A stretch of DNA of 64,000 nucleotides from an uncultured Parabacteroides sp. (lineage in GTDB: Bacteria; Bacteroidota; Bacteroidia; Bacteroidales; Tannerellaceae). A program made the translations under genes and the position numbers. A model generated the notes under the pieces. The model saw only the letters and a list, made by a program, of their open reading frames with translations, was not told where the DNA came from and made no database searches. Below are positions 1 to 8,447 of this stretch, piece by piece; position 1 is the first letter of the stretch; the number at the start of each line of letters is the position of its first letter. The stretch spans positions 1 through 64,000 of the forward strand of contig NZ_CAJJWO010000008.1 of NCBI RefSeq assembly GCF_905196875.1, written 5' to 3'.

Positions 1-52
1 GAGCATTAGCCTTCCAAGCTGAGGGTCGCGGGTTTGAGCCCCGTCTTCCGCT
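1..52 (+). tRNA. tRNA-Gly (anticodon TCC), 5' end cut by window
   Basis: Only the 3' two thirds lie in the window. The anticodon loop reads CTTCCAA, giving TCC, which decodes GGA. The T arm with its GTTTGAG-type loop and a 3' acceptor strand CTTCCGC at 45-51 with discriminator T52 are present. No CCA is encoded. The missing acceptor strand would start GCGGAAG. It is followed by tRNA-Thr and tuf, the usual Bacteroidales order. Confidence 0.9.
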
Positions 53-63
53 CTTTTTATTTC

Positions 64-135
<72 letters not shown>

Positions 136-187
136 CATAAGATGAATTTAGAACATGATCATTAATCAAATAAAGAACAATTAAGTT

Positions 188-1372
188 ATGGCAAAAGAGA
201 AATTTGACAGATCGAAACCACATGTGAACATTGGTACGATTGGTCACGTTGACCACGGTAAAACAACTTTGACAGCTGCTATCACAACAGTATTGGCAAA
301 GAGAGGTCTTTCAGAACTGCGTTCATTCGATTCTATCGACAACGCTCCTGAAGAAAAAGAAAGAGGTATTACTATTAACACTTCTCACGTAGAGTATCAG
401 ACTGCAAATCGTCACTATGCTCACGTAGACTGTCCGGGTCACGCCGACTACGTAAAGAACATGGTAACTGGTGCTGCTCAGATGGACGGTGCTATCATCG
501 TAGTTGCTGCTACTGATGGTCCGATGCCTCAGACTCGTGAGCATATCTTGCTGGCTCGTCAGGTAAACGTACCGAGACTGGTTGTATTCATGAACAAGTG
601 TGACATGGTAGACGACGCTGAAATGTTGGAACTCGTTGAAATGGAAATGCGTGAACTGCTTTCAGCCTACGAATTCGACGGCGACAACACTCCGTTCATC
701 CAGGGTTCTGCTCTTGGTGCGTTGAATGGCGTTGAAAAGTGGGAAGAGAAGGTTATGGAGCTGATGGATGCTTGCGACACTTGGATTCCTCTGCCTCCGC
801 GTGATATTGACAAACCGTTCTTGATGCCGGTTGAAGACGTATTCTCAATCACTGGTCGTGGTACTGTAGCTACTGGTCGTATCGAAGCTGGTGTTATCCA
901 TGTAGGTGACGAAGTTGAAATCCTCGGTTTGGGTGAAGACAAGAAGTCTGTTGTAACTGGTGTTGAAATGTTCCGCAAGTTGCTGGATCAAGGTGAAGCT
1001 GGTGACAACGTAGGTCTGTTGCTCCGTGGTATCGACAAGAACGAAATCAAACGTGGTATGGTTCTTTGTAAGCCCGGTCAGATTAAACCTCACTCTAAGT
1101 TCAAAGCTTCTATCTACGTTTTGAAGAAAGAAGAAGGTGGTCGTCACACTCCGTTCCACAACAAATACCGTCCTCAGTTCTACATCCGTACATTGGACGT
1201 AACAGGTGAAATTACTCTTCCGGAAGGAACTGAAATGGTTATGCCTGGTGATAACGTAACAATCGACGTTGAACTGATCTACCCGGTAGCTTGTAGCGTA
1301 GGTCTTCGTTTCGCTATCCGCGAAGGTGGACGTACAGTAGGTGCTGGTCAGATTACAGAATTGATCGACTAA
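188..1372 (+). CDS. tuf: Elongation factor Tu
   Basis: EF-Tu is the GTPase that carries aminoacyl-tRNA to the ribosomal A site. At 394 residues it has the usual bacterial length. The P-loop GHVDHGKT is at residues 19-26, the DCPGH switch II motif is near 81-85 and NKCD near 136-139, followed by the two beta-barrel domains. The final residues ITELID are ordinary for Bacteroidetes. It sits between tRNA-Thr and tRNA-Trp at the head of the secE-nusG-ribosomal protein-rpoBC cluster, a conserved arrangement that couples translation and transcription factors. No strong Shine-Dalgarno precedes the ATG, as is normal in this phylum. Confidence 0.99.
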   Translation: MAKEKFDRSKPHVNIGTIGHVDHGKTTLTAAITTVLAKRGLSELRSFDSIDNAPEEKERGITINTSHVEYQTANRHYAHVDCPGHADYVKNMVTGAAQMDGAIIVVAATDGPMPQTREHILLARQVNVPRLVVFMNKCDMVDDAEMLELVEMEMRELLSAYEFDGDNTPFIQGSALGALNGVEKWEEKVMELMDACDTWIPLPPRDIDKPFLMPVEDVFSITGRGTVATGRIEAGVIHVGDEVEILGLGEDKKSVVTGVEMFRKLLDQGEAGDNVGLLLRGIDKNEIKRGMVLCKPGQIKPHSKFKASIYVLKKEEGGRHTPFHNKYRPQFYIRTLDVTGEITLPEGTEMVMPGDNVTIDVELIYPVACSVGLRFAIREGGRTVGAGQITELID

Positions 1373-1390
1373 TAATTAAGACAATACTTA

Positions 1391-1421
1391 TAGCCAGTCT
1401 TATGAAGAGACTGGCTATTTT
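1391..1421 (+). terminator. Hairpin between tuf and tRNA-Trp
   Basis: A perfect 10-bp stem, TAGCCAGTCT at 1391-1400 with AGACTGGCTA at 1408-1417, closes a 7-base loop and is followed by four T. The short T run suggests partial termination or an RNA processing site between the tuf message and tRNA-Trp, rather than a full stop. Confidence 0.65.
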
Positions 1422-1494
1422 ACGGAAGTAGCTCAGTTGGTAGAGCACTGGTCTCCAAAACCAGGTGTCGGGAGTTCGAGCCTCTCCTTCCGTG
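1422..1494 (+). tRNA. tRNA-Trp (anticodon CCA)
   Basis: A 73-base cloverleaf. The acceptor ACGGAAG at 1422-1428 pairs perfectly with CTTCCGT at 1487-1493, and the discriminator is G1494. The anticodon stem CTGGT/ACCAG encloses CTCCAAA, giving anticodon CCA. It lies 19 bases upstream of secE, the classical tRNA-Trp/secE/nusG context. Confidence 0.97.
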
Positions 1495-1513
1495 CAAAAA
1501 ATCTATAGATTCG

Positions 1514-1708
1514 ATGAAAAAGATAATTACTTATATTAAGGAATCTTATAACGAACTTGTTTATAAAGTTTCTTGGCCTACTAGAACAGAGCTTTCCAAT
1601 AGTGCTGTGGTTGTTATGTTTGCTTCCCTTATAATCGCAGCAGTAATCTTTGTTGTTGACTTAGGCTTTGAGAGCGTAATGCGTTTCTTCTACGAGAAAA
1701 TCTTTTAA
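1514..1708 (+). CDS. secE: Preprotein translocase subunit SecE
   Basis: SecE is the small essential clamp of the SecYEG channel in the inner membrane. The 64-residue protein is the short single-helix form found in most bacteria. A basic and amphipathic N-terminus containing the conserved SWPTRTEL segment (about residues 20-27) is followed by one hydrophobic membrane helix at about residues 31-52. It is 12 bases upstream of nusG and probably cotranscribed with it. The position between tRNA-Trp and nusG confirms the assignment despite the small size. Confidence 0.96.
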   Translation: MKKIITYIKESYNELVYKVSWPTRTELSNSAVVVMFASLIIAAVIFVVDLGFESVMRFFYEKIF

Positions 1709-1720
1709 TCAGTTTTAGAT

Positions 1721-2263
1721 ATGTCTGATATCCAGAAAAAATTTTATGTTCTGCGCGCCATTAGTGGTAAGGAGAATAAGGTAAGAGAATATCTAGAAGC
1801 TGAATTGAAGAATACAGACTTGGGTGAGTATGTCAACCAGGTTCTGATTCCTACGGAGAAAACTTTTACGGTGCGTAATGGTAAGAAAGTGATGAAAGAA
1901 AGAGCTTACTTGCCGGGTTATGTATTGGTAGAAGCTGCATTGGTTGGAGAAGTTGCACATCGATTAAGAAACATTCCCAATGTAATCGGATTTTTGGGCG
2001 GGTCTGATAACCCGGTCCCGTTGCGTCCTTCCGAAGTAAGCCGTATTTTAGGTACGGTAGACGAATTGCAGGATCAACAGGAAGAACTGGATATCCAATT
2101 CTATGTTGGCGAGAGTGTGAAAATCACCTTTGGACCGTTCAGCGGTTTTACGGGTGTGATCGAAGAGGTTAACGCCGAGAAAAAGAAACTTAAAGTGATG
2201 GTAAAAGTCTTCGGACGTAAAACACCGCTTGAGTTAGGCTATATGCAAGTTGAGAAGGAGTAA
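1721..2263 (+). CDS. nusG: Transcription termination/antitermination factor NusG
   Basis: NusG binds RNA polymerase, suppresses pausing and links it to Rho or the leading ribosome. The 180-residue protein has the N-terminal NGN domain (about 6-115, containing the conserved YLPGYVLVE stretch) and a C-terminal KOW domain (about 125-178) with FGPFSGFTGVIEEV. It follows secE by 12 bases and precedes rplK by 63 bases. The length and domain order are standard. Confidence 0.98.
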   Translation: MSDIQKKFYVLRAISGKENKVREYLEAELKNTDLGEYVNQVLIPTEKTFTVRNGKKVMKERAYLPGYVLVEAALVGEVAHRLRNIPNVIGFLGGSDNPVPLRPSEVSRILGTVDELQDQQEELDIQFYVGESVKITFGPFSGFTGVIEEVNAEKKKLKVMVKVFGRKTPLELGYMQVEKE

Positions 2264-2326
2264 CGCTTTTGTTACGAGAAGTGTTTTCTTTCTGTTATTG
2301 ATGTTATATATCTAAATTTTAGAAAA

Positions 2327-2770
2327 ATGGCTAAAGAAGTTGCTGGACAAATCAAATTGCAGATTAAAGGAGGAGCAGCAAACCCTTCTCCCCCAGTAGG
2401 ACCTGCCTTAGGTTCTAAGGGTATTAATATTATGGAGTTTTGCAAGCAATTTAATGCCAGAACCCAAGACAAGGCTGGTAAAGTATTACCTGTGGTAATT
2501 ACTTACTATGTCGATAAGTCTTTCGACTTTGTCGTTAAAACCCCTCCTGTTGCTATCCAATTGCTGGAAGCATCCAAACAGAAGAGTGGTTCTGCAGAGC
2601 CGAATCGTAAGAAGATTGCTGAAATCTCTTGGGATCAGGTAAAAACTATCGCAGAAGACAAAATTGTCGACTTGAACTGTTTTACTGTTGAAGCTGCCAT
2701 GAGAATGGTTGCCGGAACAGCCAGAAGTATGGGTATCACTGTTAAAGGGACATTCCCGGGTAATAATTAA
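2327..2770 (+). CDS. rplK: 50S ribosomal protein L11
   Basis: L11 forms the GTPase-associated centre with 23S rRNA and the L10/L12 stalk. The 147-residue protein shows the glycine/proline-rich N-terminal segment AANPSPPVGPALGSKG near residues 19-34, the hinge, and the rRNA-binding C-terminal domain ending in GTARSMGITVKG. It is first in the rplK-rplA-rplJ-rplL run and is separated from rplA by 15 bases. Confidence 0.98.
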   Translation: MAKEVAGQIKLQIKGGAANPSPPVGPALGSKGINIMEFCKQFNARTQDKAGKVLPVVITYYVDKSFDFVVKTPPVAIQLLEASKQKSGSAEPNRKKIAEISWDQVKTIAEDKIVDLNCFTVEAAMRMVAGTARSMGITVKGTFPGNN

Positions 2771-2785
2771 TAAACTTCAATTGAA

Positions 2786-3484
2786 ATGAGTAAACTGACA
2801 AAAAATCAAAAGTTGGCTTTAGGCAAAATTGAAGCTGGGAAAGCATATACATTAAAGGAAGCATCAGAATTAGTAAAAGAAATTACTACGTCTAAGTTCG
2901 ATGCCTCTGTAGATGTGGATGTTCGTTTAGGTGTTGACCCCCGTAAAGCCAATCAAATGGTTAGAGGTGTTGTTTCATTACCTCACGGAACTGGTAAACA
3001 AGTTAGGGTTCTCGCATTATGTACACCAGACAAGGAAGCTGAAGCAACTGCTGCTGGAGCTGACTATGTTGGCTTGGATGAGTATATTGATAAAATTAAA
3101 GGTGGTTGGACTGATATTGACGTTATCATCACTATGCCTTCTATCATGGGTAAAATCGGTGCTCTGGGTAGAGTATTAGGCCCTCGTGGTTTGATGCCTA
3201 ACCCTAAAAGCGGAACGGTTACCAATGAAATCGGCAATGCAGTGAAGGAAGTTAAGCAAGGTAAGATCGACTTTAAGGTAGACAAAACCGGTATCGTTCA
3301 TACATCAATCGGAAAGGTATCTTTCAATGCCGATCAGATTCGTGATAACGCCAAGGAATTCATTTCAACTCTTTTGAAGTTGAAACCGTCTGCAGCTAAA
3401 GGTACATATATAAAGAGCATTTATCTTTCAAGTACAATGAGCGCGGGTATTAAGATTGACCCGAAATCAGTTGAAGAAAACTAA
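2786..3484 (+). CDS. rplA: 50S ribosomal protein L1
   Basis: L1 binds 23S rRNA at the mobile stalk near the E site, and in many bacteria it also represses its own operon by binding the leader mRNA. The 232-residue protein has the conserved L1 core, including VLGPRGLMPNPKSGTV at about residues 130-145, and the C-terminal segment around GTYIKSIYLSSTMSAGIKID. It lies between rplK and rplJ with 15 and 17 bases of spacing. Whether autoregulation operates here was not tested. Confidence 0.98.
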   Translation: MSKLTKNQKLALGKIEAGKAYTLKEASELVKEITTSKFDASVDVDVRLGVDPRKANQMVRGVVSLPHGTGKQVRVLALCTPDKEAEATAAGADYVGLDEYIDKIKGGWTDIDVIITMPSIMGKIGALGRVLGPRGLMPNPKSGTVTNEIGNAVKEVKQGKIDFKVDKTGIVHTSIGKVSFNADQIRDNAKEFISTLLKLKPSAAKGTYIKSIYLSSTMSAGIKIDPKSVEEN

Positions 3485-3501
3485 TTTAAAATTATTGCAC
3501 A

Positions 3502-4032
3502 ATGAAAAAGGAAGATAAAGGCATAGTAATAAGCCAGCTTACAGAAACTGTAAAAGAATATCCTAATTTCTATTTGACTGATATCGAAGCATTGAATGCT
3601 GAGAAGACAAGCAAATTGAGAAGAGAATGTTTTAAACAGGATGTGAAGTTGGTTGTTGTTAAGAACAACTTGCTTAAAAAAGCACTGGAAAACGTAGAGG
3701 GTGATTTCTCTCAGTTGCAGATTGCTTTAAAGGGCAATACAGCTGTTATGTTTTCACAGACAGCTAATGCTCCTGCTCGTCTGATCAAAGAATTTACAAA
3801 AGGTGCAAAGAAGGGCGAAATCGCTAAACCGGAACTGAAGGCTGCCTATGTACAGGAAAGTTTCTACATCGGTGCTGAAAACCTGGAAGCCCTTGTAAAT
3901 ATCAAGAGCAAAAATGAACTTATCGGCGACGTTATTGCATTGCTGCAGTCTCCGGCGAAGAACGTTATCTCTGCTCTTCAGTCATCAGGACAAACTATCC
4001 ATGGTCTGTTGAAGACTCTGGAAGAAAGATAA
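3502..4032 (+). CDS. rplJ: 50S ribosomal protein L10
   Basis: L10 anchors the L7/L12 dimers to the ribosome. The 176-residue protein has the N-terminal rRNA-binding globular domain (with VKNNLLKKALE near residues 53-63) and a C-terminal helix that binds L7/L12 (about residues 135-175). rplL follows after a 43-base gap. The L10-L12 complex often regulates this operon, and the short leader before rplJ leaves little room for an elaborate leader structure. Confidence 0.97.
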   Translation: MKKEDKGIVISQLTETVKEYPNFYLTDIEALNAEKTSKLRRECFKQDVKLVVVKNNLLKKALENVEGDFSQLQIALKGNTAVMFSQTANAPARLIKEFTKGAKKGEIAKPELKAAYVQESFYIGAENLEALVNIKSKNELIGDVIALLQSPAKNVISALQSSGQTIHGLLKTLEER

Positions 4033-4075
4033 TAATTTAATTTTTACAGTAAACAATCATTTAAATCATACAAAA

Positions 4076-4453
4076 ATGGCAGATTTGAAAGCTTTTGCAG
4101 AACAATTAGTAAACCTGACCGTAAAAGAAGTTAGCGAACTGGCTACAATCCTTAAAGAAGAATATGGTATTGAACCTGCAGCTGCAGCTGTTGCTGTTGC
4201 TGGTCCTGCTGCTGGTGGCGCTGCTGCTGCAGAAGAAGAAAAGACTTCTTTCGATGTAGTTTTGAAAGCAGCTGGTGCTAATAAATTGGCTGTTGTTAAA
4301 GCAGTAAAAGAATTAACTGGTCTTGGCTTGAAAGAAGCTAAAGATTTAGTAGACGGTGCACCTAGCGCAATCAAAGAAGGAATCGCTAAAGCTGATGCTG
4401 AAGCATTAAAGAAGAGCTTGGAAGAAGCTGGAGCTGAAGTTGAGCTTAAATAG
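4076..4453 (+). CDS. rplL: 50S ribosomal protein L7/L12
   Basis: L7/L12 is the flexible multi-copy stalk protein that recruits translation GTPases. The 125-residue protein has the N-terminal dimerisation helices, the alanine-rich hinge at about residues 36-55 and the C-terminal factor-binding domain with LTGLGLKEAKDLVDGAP. A hairpin followed by five T lies 28 bases after the stop codon and separates it from rpoB. Confidence 0.98.
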   Translation: MADLKAFAEQLVNLTVKEVSELATILKEEYGIEPAAAAVAVAGPAAGGAAAAEEEKTSFDVVLKAAGANKLAVVKAVKELTGLGLKEAKDLVDGAPSAIKEGIAKADAEALKKSLEEAGAEVELK

Positions 4454-4481
4454 TATTTATAACCTGGTTTCCAGGTGATTT

Positions 4482-4520
4482 GGTTAAGAGTCTCCCTTAA
4501 AGGAGATTCTTAACCTTTTT
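4482..4520 (+). terminator. Attenuator-like hairpin between rplL and rpoB
   Basis: A 14-bp stem, 4482-4495 with 4502-4515 and containing one G-T wobble, closes a 6-base loop and is followed by TTTTT. A smaller hairpin, CCTGG/CCAGG at 4463-4475, precedes it. In many bacteria a partial terminator at this place lowers rpoBC expression relative to the ribosomal genes. The same role is inferred here. Confidence 0.75.
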
Positions 4521-4560
4521 GTGTCTATAATTTCAATAAGTTCAATAAATTCCTTACTAG

Positions 4561-7500
4561 ATGTCTTCAACAGCTGAAAACCAAAGAGTTAATTTTGCTT
4601 CGATTAAGAATCAGTTTCCGTATCCGGACTTTCTCGAAGTTCAATTGAAGTCATTCCAAGACTTTCTTCAACTTGACACACCTCCTGAAAAGAGAAAGAA
4701 GGAGGGATTGTATAAGGTGTTTGCAGAGAATTTTCCGATTGCAGATACCAGAAACAATTTTGTGTTGGAGTTCTTAGATTACTATATAGATCCGCCCCGC
4801 TATACGATCGACGAATGTATTGCCCGCGGATTAACCTATAGTGTGCCTTTAAAAGCAAAGTTAAAACTATATTGTACGGATCCGGATCACGAAGATTTCG
4901 ACACGGTTATCCAGGACGTATATTTAGGCCCGATCCCTTATATGACGGAACGTGGTACTTTTGTTATAAATGGTGCTGAGCGTGTTGTTGTTTCACAGTT
5001 ACACCGTTCTCCGGGTGTGTTTTTCGGTCAGAGTACACATGCCAACGGAACAAAATTGTATTCAGCACGTATCATTCCGTTTAAAGGCTCATGGATCGAA
5101 TTTGCAACAGACATCAATAATGTGATGTATGCTTATATCGACCGTAAAAAGAAATTACCTGTAACCACCCTTTTAAGAGCTATTGGTTTTGAAGGCGATA
5201 GAGACATTCTTGAAATCTTTAATCTGGCAGAAGAAGTAAAAGTTTCGAAGGCAAACCTGAAGAAACTGATCGGTCGTAAGCTGGCTGCCCGCGTGTTGAA
5301 AACATGGGTGGAAGATTTCGTGGATGAAGATACCGGCGAAGTTGTTTCTATTGAACGTAATGACGTTATCATCGACCGTGAATCGGTGTTGGATAGCGAT
5401 AATATTGAAGCTATTCTGGAATCTGGAACGCAGAATGTATTATTACATCGTGAAGACCAGAATCTTTCGGATTATGCAATCATCTATAATACGCTTCAGA
5501 AAGACCCCAGTAACTCTGAAAAAGAGGCAGTTTTGTATATTTACCGTCAGTTGCGTAACGCAGAACCTGCAGACGAAGCAAGTGCCCGTGAAGTTATACA
5601 GAACCTTTTCTTCTCTGAAAAACGTTATGATTTAGGTGAAGTAGGCCGTTACAGAATTAATAAGAAGTTGAACCTTACTACCAGCGATGATGTAAAGGTT
5701 TTAACGAAAGAAGATATAATCGAGATCATCAAGTATCTGATCGAGTTGATCAACTCGAAAGCGATCGTGGATGATATCGACCACTTAAGTAACCGTCGTG
5801 TACGTACAGTAGGTGAGCAGTTATACAACCAGTTCGGTATCGGTCTGGCTCGTATGTCACGTACCGTTCGTGAACGTATGAACGTTCGCGACAACGAAGT
5901 GTTTACTCCGATCGACTTGATTAACGCGAAGACTATTTCTTCAGTGGTTAATTCATTCTTCGGAACAAATGCTTTGTCACAGTTTATGGACCAGACAAAC
6001 CCGTTGGCAGAGATTACTCACAAACGTCGTCTGTCTGCCCTTGGACCGGGTGGTTTGTCAAGAGAACGTGCCGGATTCGAGGTTCGTGACGTTCACTATA
6101 CTCACTATGGTCGTCTTTGTCCGATTGAAACACCTGAAGGACCGAACATCGGTTTGATTTCTTCTCTGTGTGTATATGCAAAGATCAATGACCTGGGATT
6201 CATTTCTACTCCGTATCGTAATGTTGTGGATGGTAAAGTGGACTTTTCAGAAGAGAGTCTGCAATATTACACAGCAGAGGAAGAAGAGGAAATGACAATC
6301 GCACAGGGTAATGCTCCATTGGACGATGAAGGTAAATTTATCCTCGACAGGGTTAAAGCTCGTTTTGAAGCAGACTTCCCTGTTGTTCCGCCTTCTGAAA
6401 TCGACTTGATGGACGTGGCTCCGCAGCAGATTGCTTCAATTGCCGCATCTTTGATTCCGTTCCTGGAACATGACGATGCTAACCGTGCGTTGATGGGATC
6501 TAACATGATGCGCCAGGCAGTTCCTTTGTTGCGTACGGATGCTCCGATTGTCGGTACTGGTATCGAGGCACAGGTTGCCCGCGACTCACGTACTCAGATC
6601 ATGGCTGAACGTGACGGTGAAATTGTTTTTGTTGATGCAACTTGTATCAAGATCAAATATGACCGTAGCGAAGACGAAGACTTTGTAAGCTTCGAAGATG
6701 CTATCAAGACATATGTAATTCCGAAATGGCGCAAAACGAACCAGAGTACGACTGTCGATCTTCGTCCGATCTGTCATCGTGGACAGCGTGTGAAGACGGG
6801 GGATATCCTGACTGAAGGTTATTCTACACAGAAGGGTGAACTTGCTTTGGGACGTAACGTGAAAGTGGCTTATATGCCTTGGAAGGGTTACAACTATGAG
6901 GATGCTATCGTATTGAACGAACGTATGGTTCGTGAAGACTTCTTTACTTCTGTTCACGTGGATGAATATATCCTTGAAGTACGTGAAACAAAGCGTGGTA
7001 TGGAAGAGCTGACATCTGATATTCCTAACGTAAGTGAGGAAGCTACTAAGGATTTGGATGAAAGAGGTATCGTTCGTGTAGGTGCTCGCATCGAACCGGG
7101 TGATATTCTGATCGGTAAGATTACTCCGAAGGGTGAATCGGATCCTTCTCCTGAAGAAAAATTGCTGCGTGCCATCTTCGGTGATAAGGCAGGTGATGTG
7201 AAGGACGCTTCTTTGAAAGCTACTCCGTCTCTTCGTGGTGTTGTTATCGATACTGCTTTATTCTCTAAAGCTGTTAAGAAACGTAAGTCAAGATTGACAG
7301 ACAAGGCTATTCTTCCGAAGTTGGATGAAGAATACGAAATGAAGATGGCCGACCTGAAAAATCTGTTGGTAGAGAAATTATTGACTCTTACTAACGGTAA
7401 GGTTTCTCAGGGTGTCAAAGACTATATGAATACAGAAGTGATTGCGAAGGGAGCCAAGTTCTCTCGTAAAGCACTGGAAGATCTGGATTATAATGCTGTT

Positions 7501-8373
7501 CAGGTAAGTAAATGGACTGCCGATGCAGATAAGAACGAACTTATCAAGCAGGTTATCCTGAACTATCTGAAGAAATACAAAGAGCTGGATGCCGAACTGA
7601 GACGTAAGAAATTCGATCTTACTATCGGTGATGAACTGCCTACAGGTATTGTTCAGATGGCAAAAGTTTATATTGCTAAGAAACGTAAGATTCAGGTGGG
7701 TGATAAGATGGCCGGTCGTCACGGTAACAAGGGTATTGTTTCCAAGATCGTTCGTCAGGAAGATATGCCGTTCCTGGAAGACGGAACTCCGGTCGATATC
7801 TGTTTGAACCCGCTGGGTGTGCCTTCTCGTATGAACCTGGGACAGATCTTTGAAGCTGTATTAGGTTGGGCAGGTAGAACAATGGATGTTAAGTTCGCGA
7901 CTCCGATTTTCGATGGTGCATCTTTGGATGACCTGAATGAAATGACTGACAAAGCCGGTATTCCCCGGTATGGTAAGTCTTACCTGTATGATGGTGGAAC
8001 CGGTGAGCGTTTCGACCAGCCGGCAACAGTAGGTGTAACTTACTTCCTGAAGCTGGGTCACATGGTTGACGATAAGATGCACGCCCGTTCGATCGGTCCG
8101 TACTCTCTGATTACTCAACAGCCTCTGGGTGGTAAAGCTCAGTTCGGTGGTCAGCGTTTCGGAGAGATGGAAGTTTGGGCACTGGAAGCTTTCGGTGCCG
8201 CACATGTTCTGCAGGAAATCCTTACAATTAAGTCTGACGACGTTGTAGGACGTTCTAAAGCTTACGAGGCTATTGTAAAAGGTGATCCGATGCCACAACC
8301 GGGTATTCCGGAATCTCTGAATGTATTGCTTCATGAGCTGCGAGGTTTAGGTTTAAGCTTTACTCTGGATTAA
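4561..8373 (+). CDS. rpoB: DNA-directed RNA polymerase subunit beta
   Basis: This is the second largest RNA polymerase subunit, forming one pincer and the rifampicin pocket. The 1270-residue length is usual for Bacteroidetes. The rifampicin region contains LSQFMDQTNPLAEITHKRR followed by SALGPGGLSRER. The positions equivalent to E. coli D516, H526 and S531 are D, H and S, so no common resistance change is seen. The conserved GRHGNKG segment and the C-terminal GGKAQFGGQRFGEMEVWALE are present. The gene precedes rpoC by 74 bases, separated by a hairpin. Confidence 0.99.
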   Translation: MSSTAENQRVNFASIKNQFPYPDFLEVQLKSFQDFLQLDTPPEKRKKEGLYKVFAENFPIADTRNNFVLEFLDYYIDPPRYTIDECIARGLTYSVPLKAKLKLYCTDPDHEDFDTVIQDVYLGPIPYMTERGTFVINGAERVVVSQLHRSPGVFFGQSTHANGTKLYSARIIPFKGSWIEFATDINNVMYAYIDRKKKLPVTTLLRAIGFEGDRDILEIFNLAEEVKVSKANLKKLIGRKLAARVLKTWVEDFVDEDTGEVVSIERNDVIIDRESVLDSDNIEAILESGTQNVLLHREDQNLSDYAIIYNTLQKDPSNSEKEAVLYIYRQLRNAEPADEASAREVIQNLFFSEKRYDLGEVGRYRINKKLNLTTSDDVKVLTKEDIIEIIKYLIELINSKAIVDDIDHLSNRRVRTVGEQLYNQFGIGLARMSRTVRERMNVRDNEVFTPIDLINAKTISSVVNSFFGTNALSQFMDQTNPLAEITHKRRLSALGPGGLSRERAGFEVRDVHYTHYGRLCPIETPEGPNIGLISSLCVYAKINDLGFISTPYRNVVDGKVDFSEESLQYYTAEEEEEMTIAQGNAPLDDEGKFILDRVKARFEADFPVVPPSEIDLMDVAPQQIASIAASLIPFLEHDDANRALMGSNMMRQAVPLLRTDAPIVGTGIEAQVARDSRTQIMAERDGEIVFVDATCIKIKYDRSEDEDFVSFEDAIKTYVIPKWRKTNQSTTVDLRPICHRGQRVKTGDILTEGYSTQKGELALGRNVKVAYMPWKGYNYEDAIVLNERMVREDFFTSVHVDEYILEVRETKRGMEELTSDIPNVSEEATKDLDERGIVRVGARIEPGDILIGKITPKGESDPSPEEKLLRAIFGDKAGDVKDASLKATPSLRGVVIDTALFSKAVKKRKSRLTDKAILPKLDEEYEMKMADLKNLLVEKLLTLTNGKVSQGVKDYMNTEVIAKGAKFSRKALEDLDYNAVQVSKWTADADKNELIKQVILNYLKKYKELDAELRRKKFDLTIGDELPTGIVQMAKVYIAKKRKIQVGDKMAGRHGNKGIVSKIVRQEDMPFLEDGTPVDICLNPLGVPSRMNLGQIFEAVLGWAGRTMDVKFATPIFDGASLDDLNEMTDKAGIPRYGKSYLYDGGTGERFDQPATVGVTYFLKLGHMVDDKMHARSIGPYSLITQQPLGGKAQFGGQRFGEMEVWALEAFGAAHVLQEILTIKSDDVVGRSKAYEAIVKGDPMPQPGIPESLNVLLHELRGLGLSFTLD

Positions 8374-8388
8374 TTCAACAACAATATA

Positions 8389-8414
8389 AGTAGGTGAGTT
8401 TCGGCTCATCTACT
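8389..8414 (+). other. Stem-loop in the rpoB-rpoC gap
   Basis: AGTAGGTGAG at 8389-8398 pairs with CTCATCTACT at 8405-8414 (one G-T wobble) around the loop TTTCGG. There is no T tract, so it is more likely a processing or stability element than a terminator. rpoC should still be transcribed from upstream. Confidence 0.6.
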
Positions 8415-8447
8415 TTATCTATTGATAACTCTTTATAAATAAACAAT

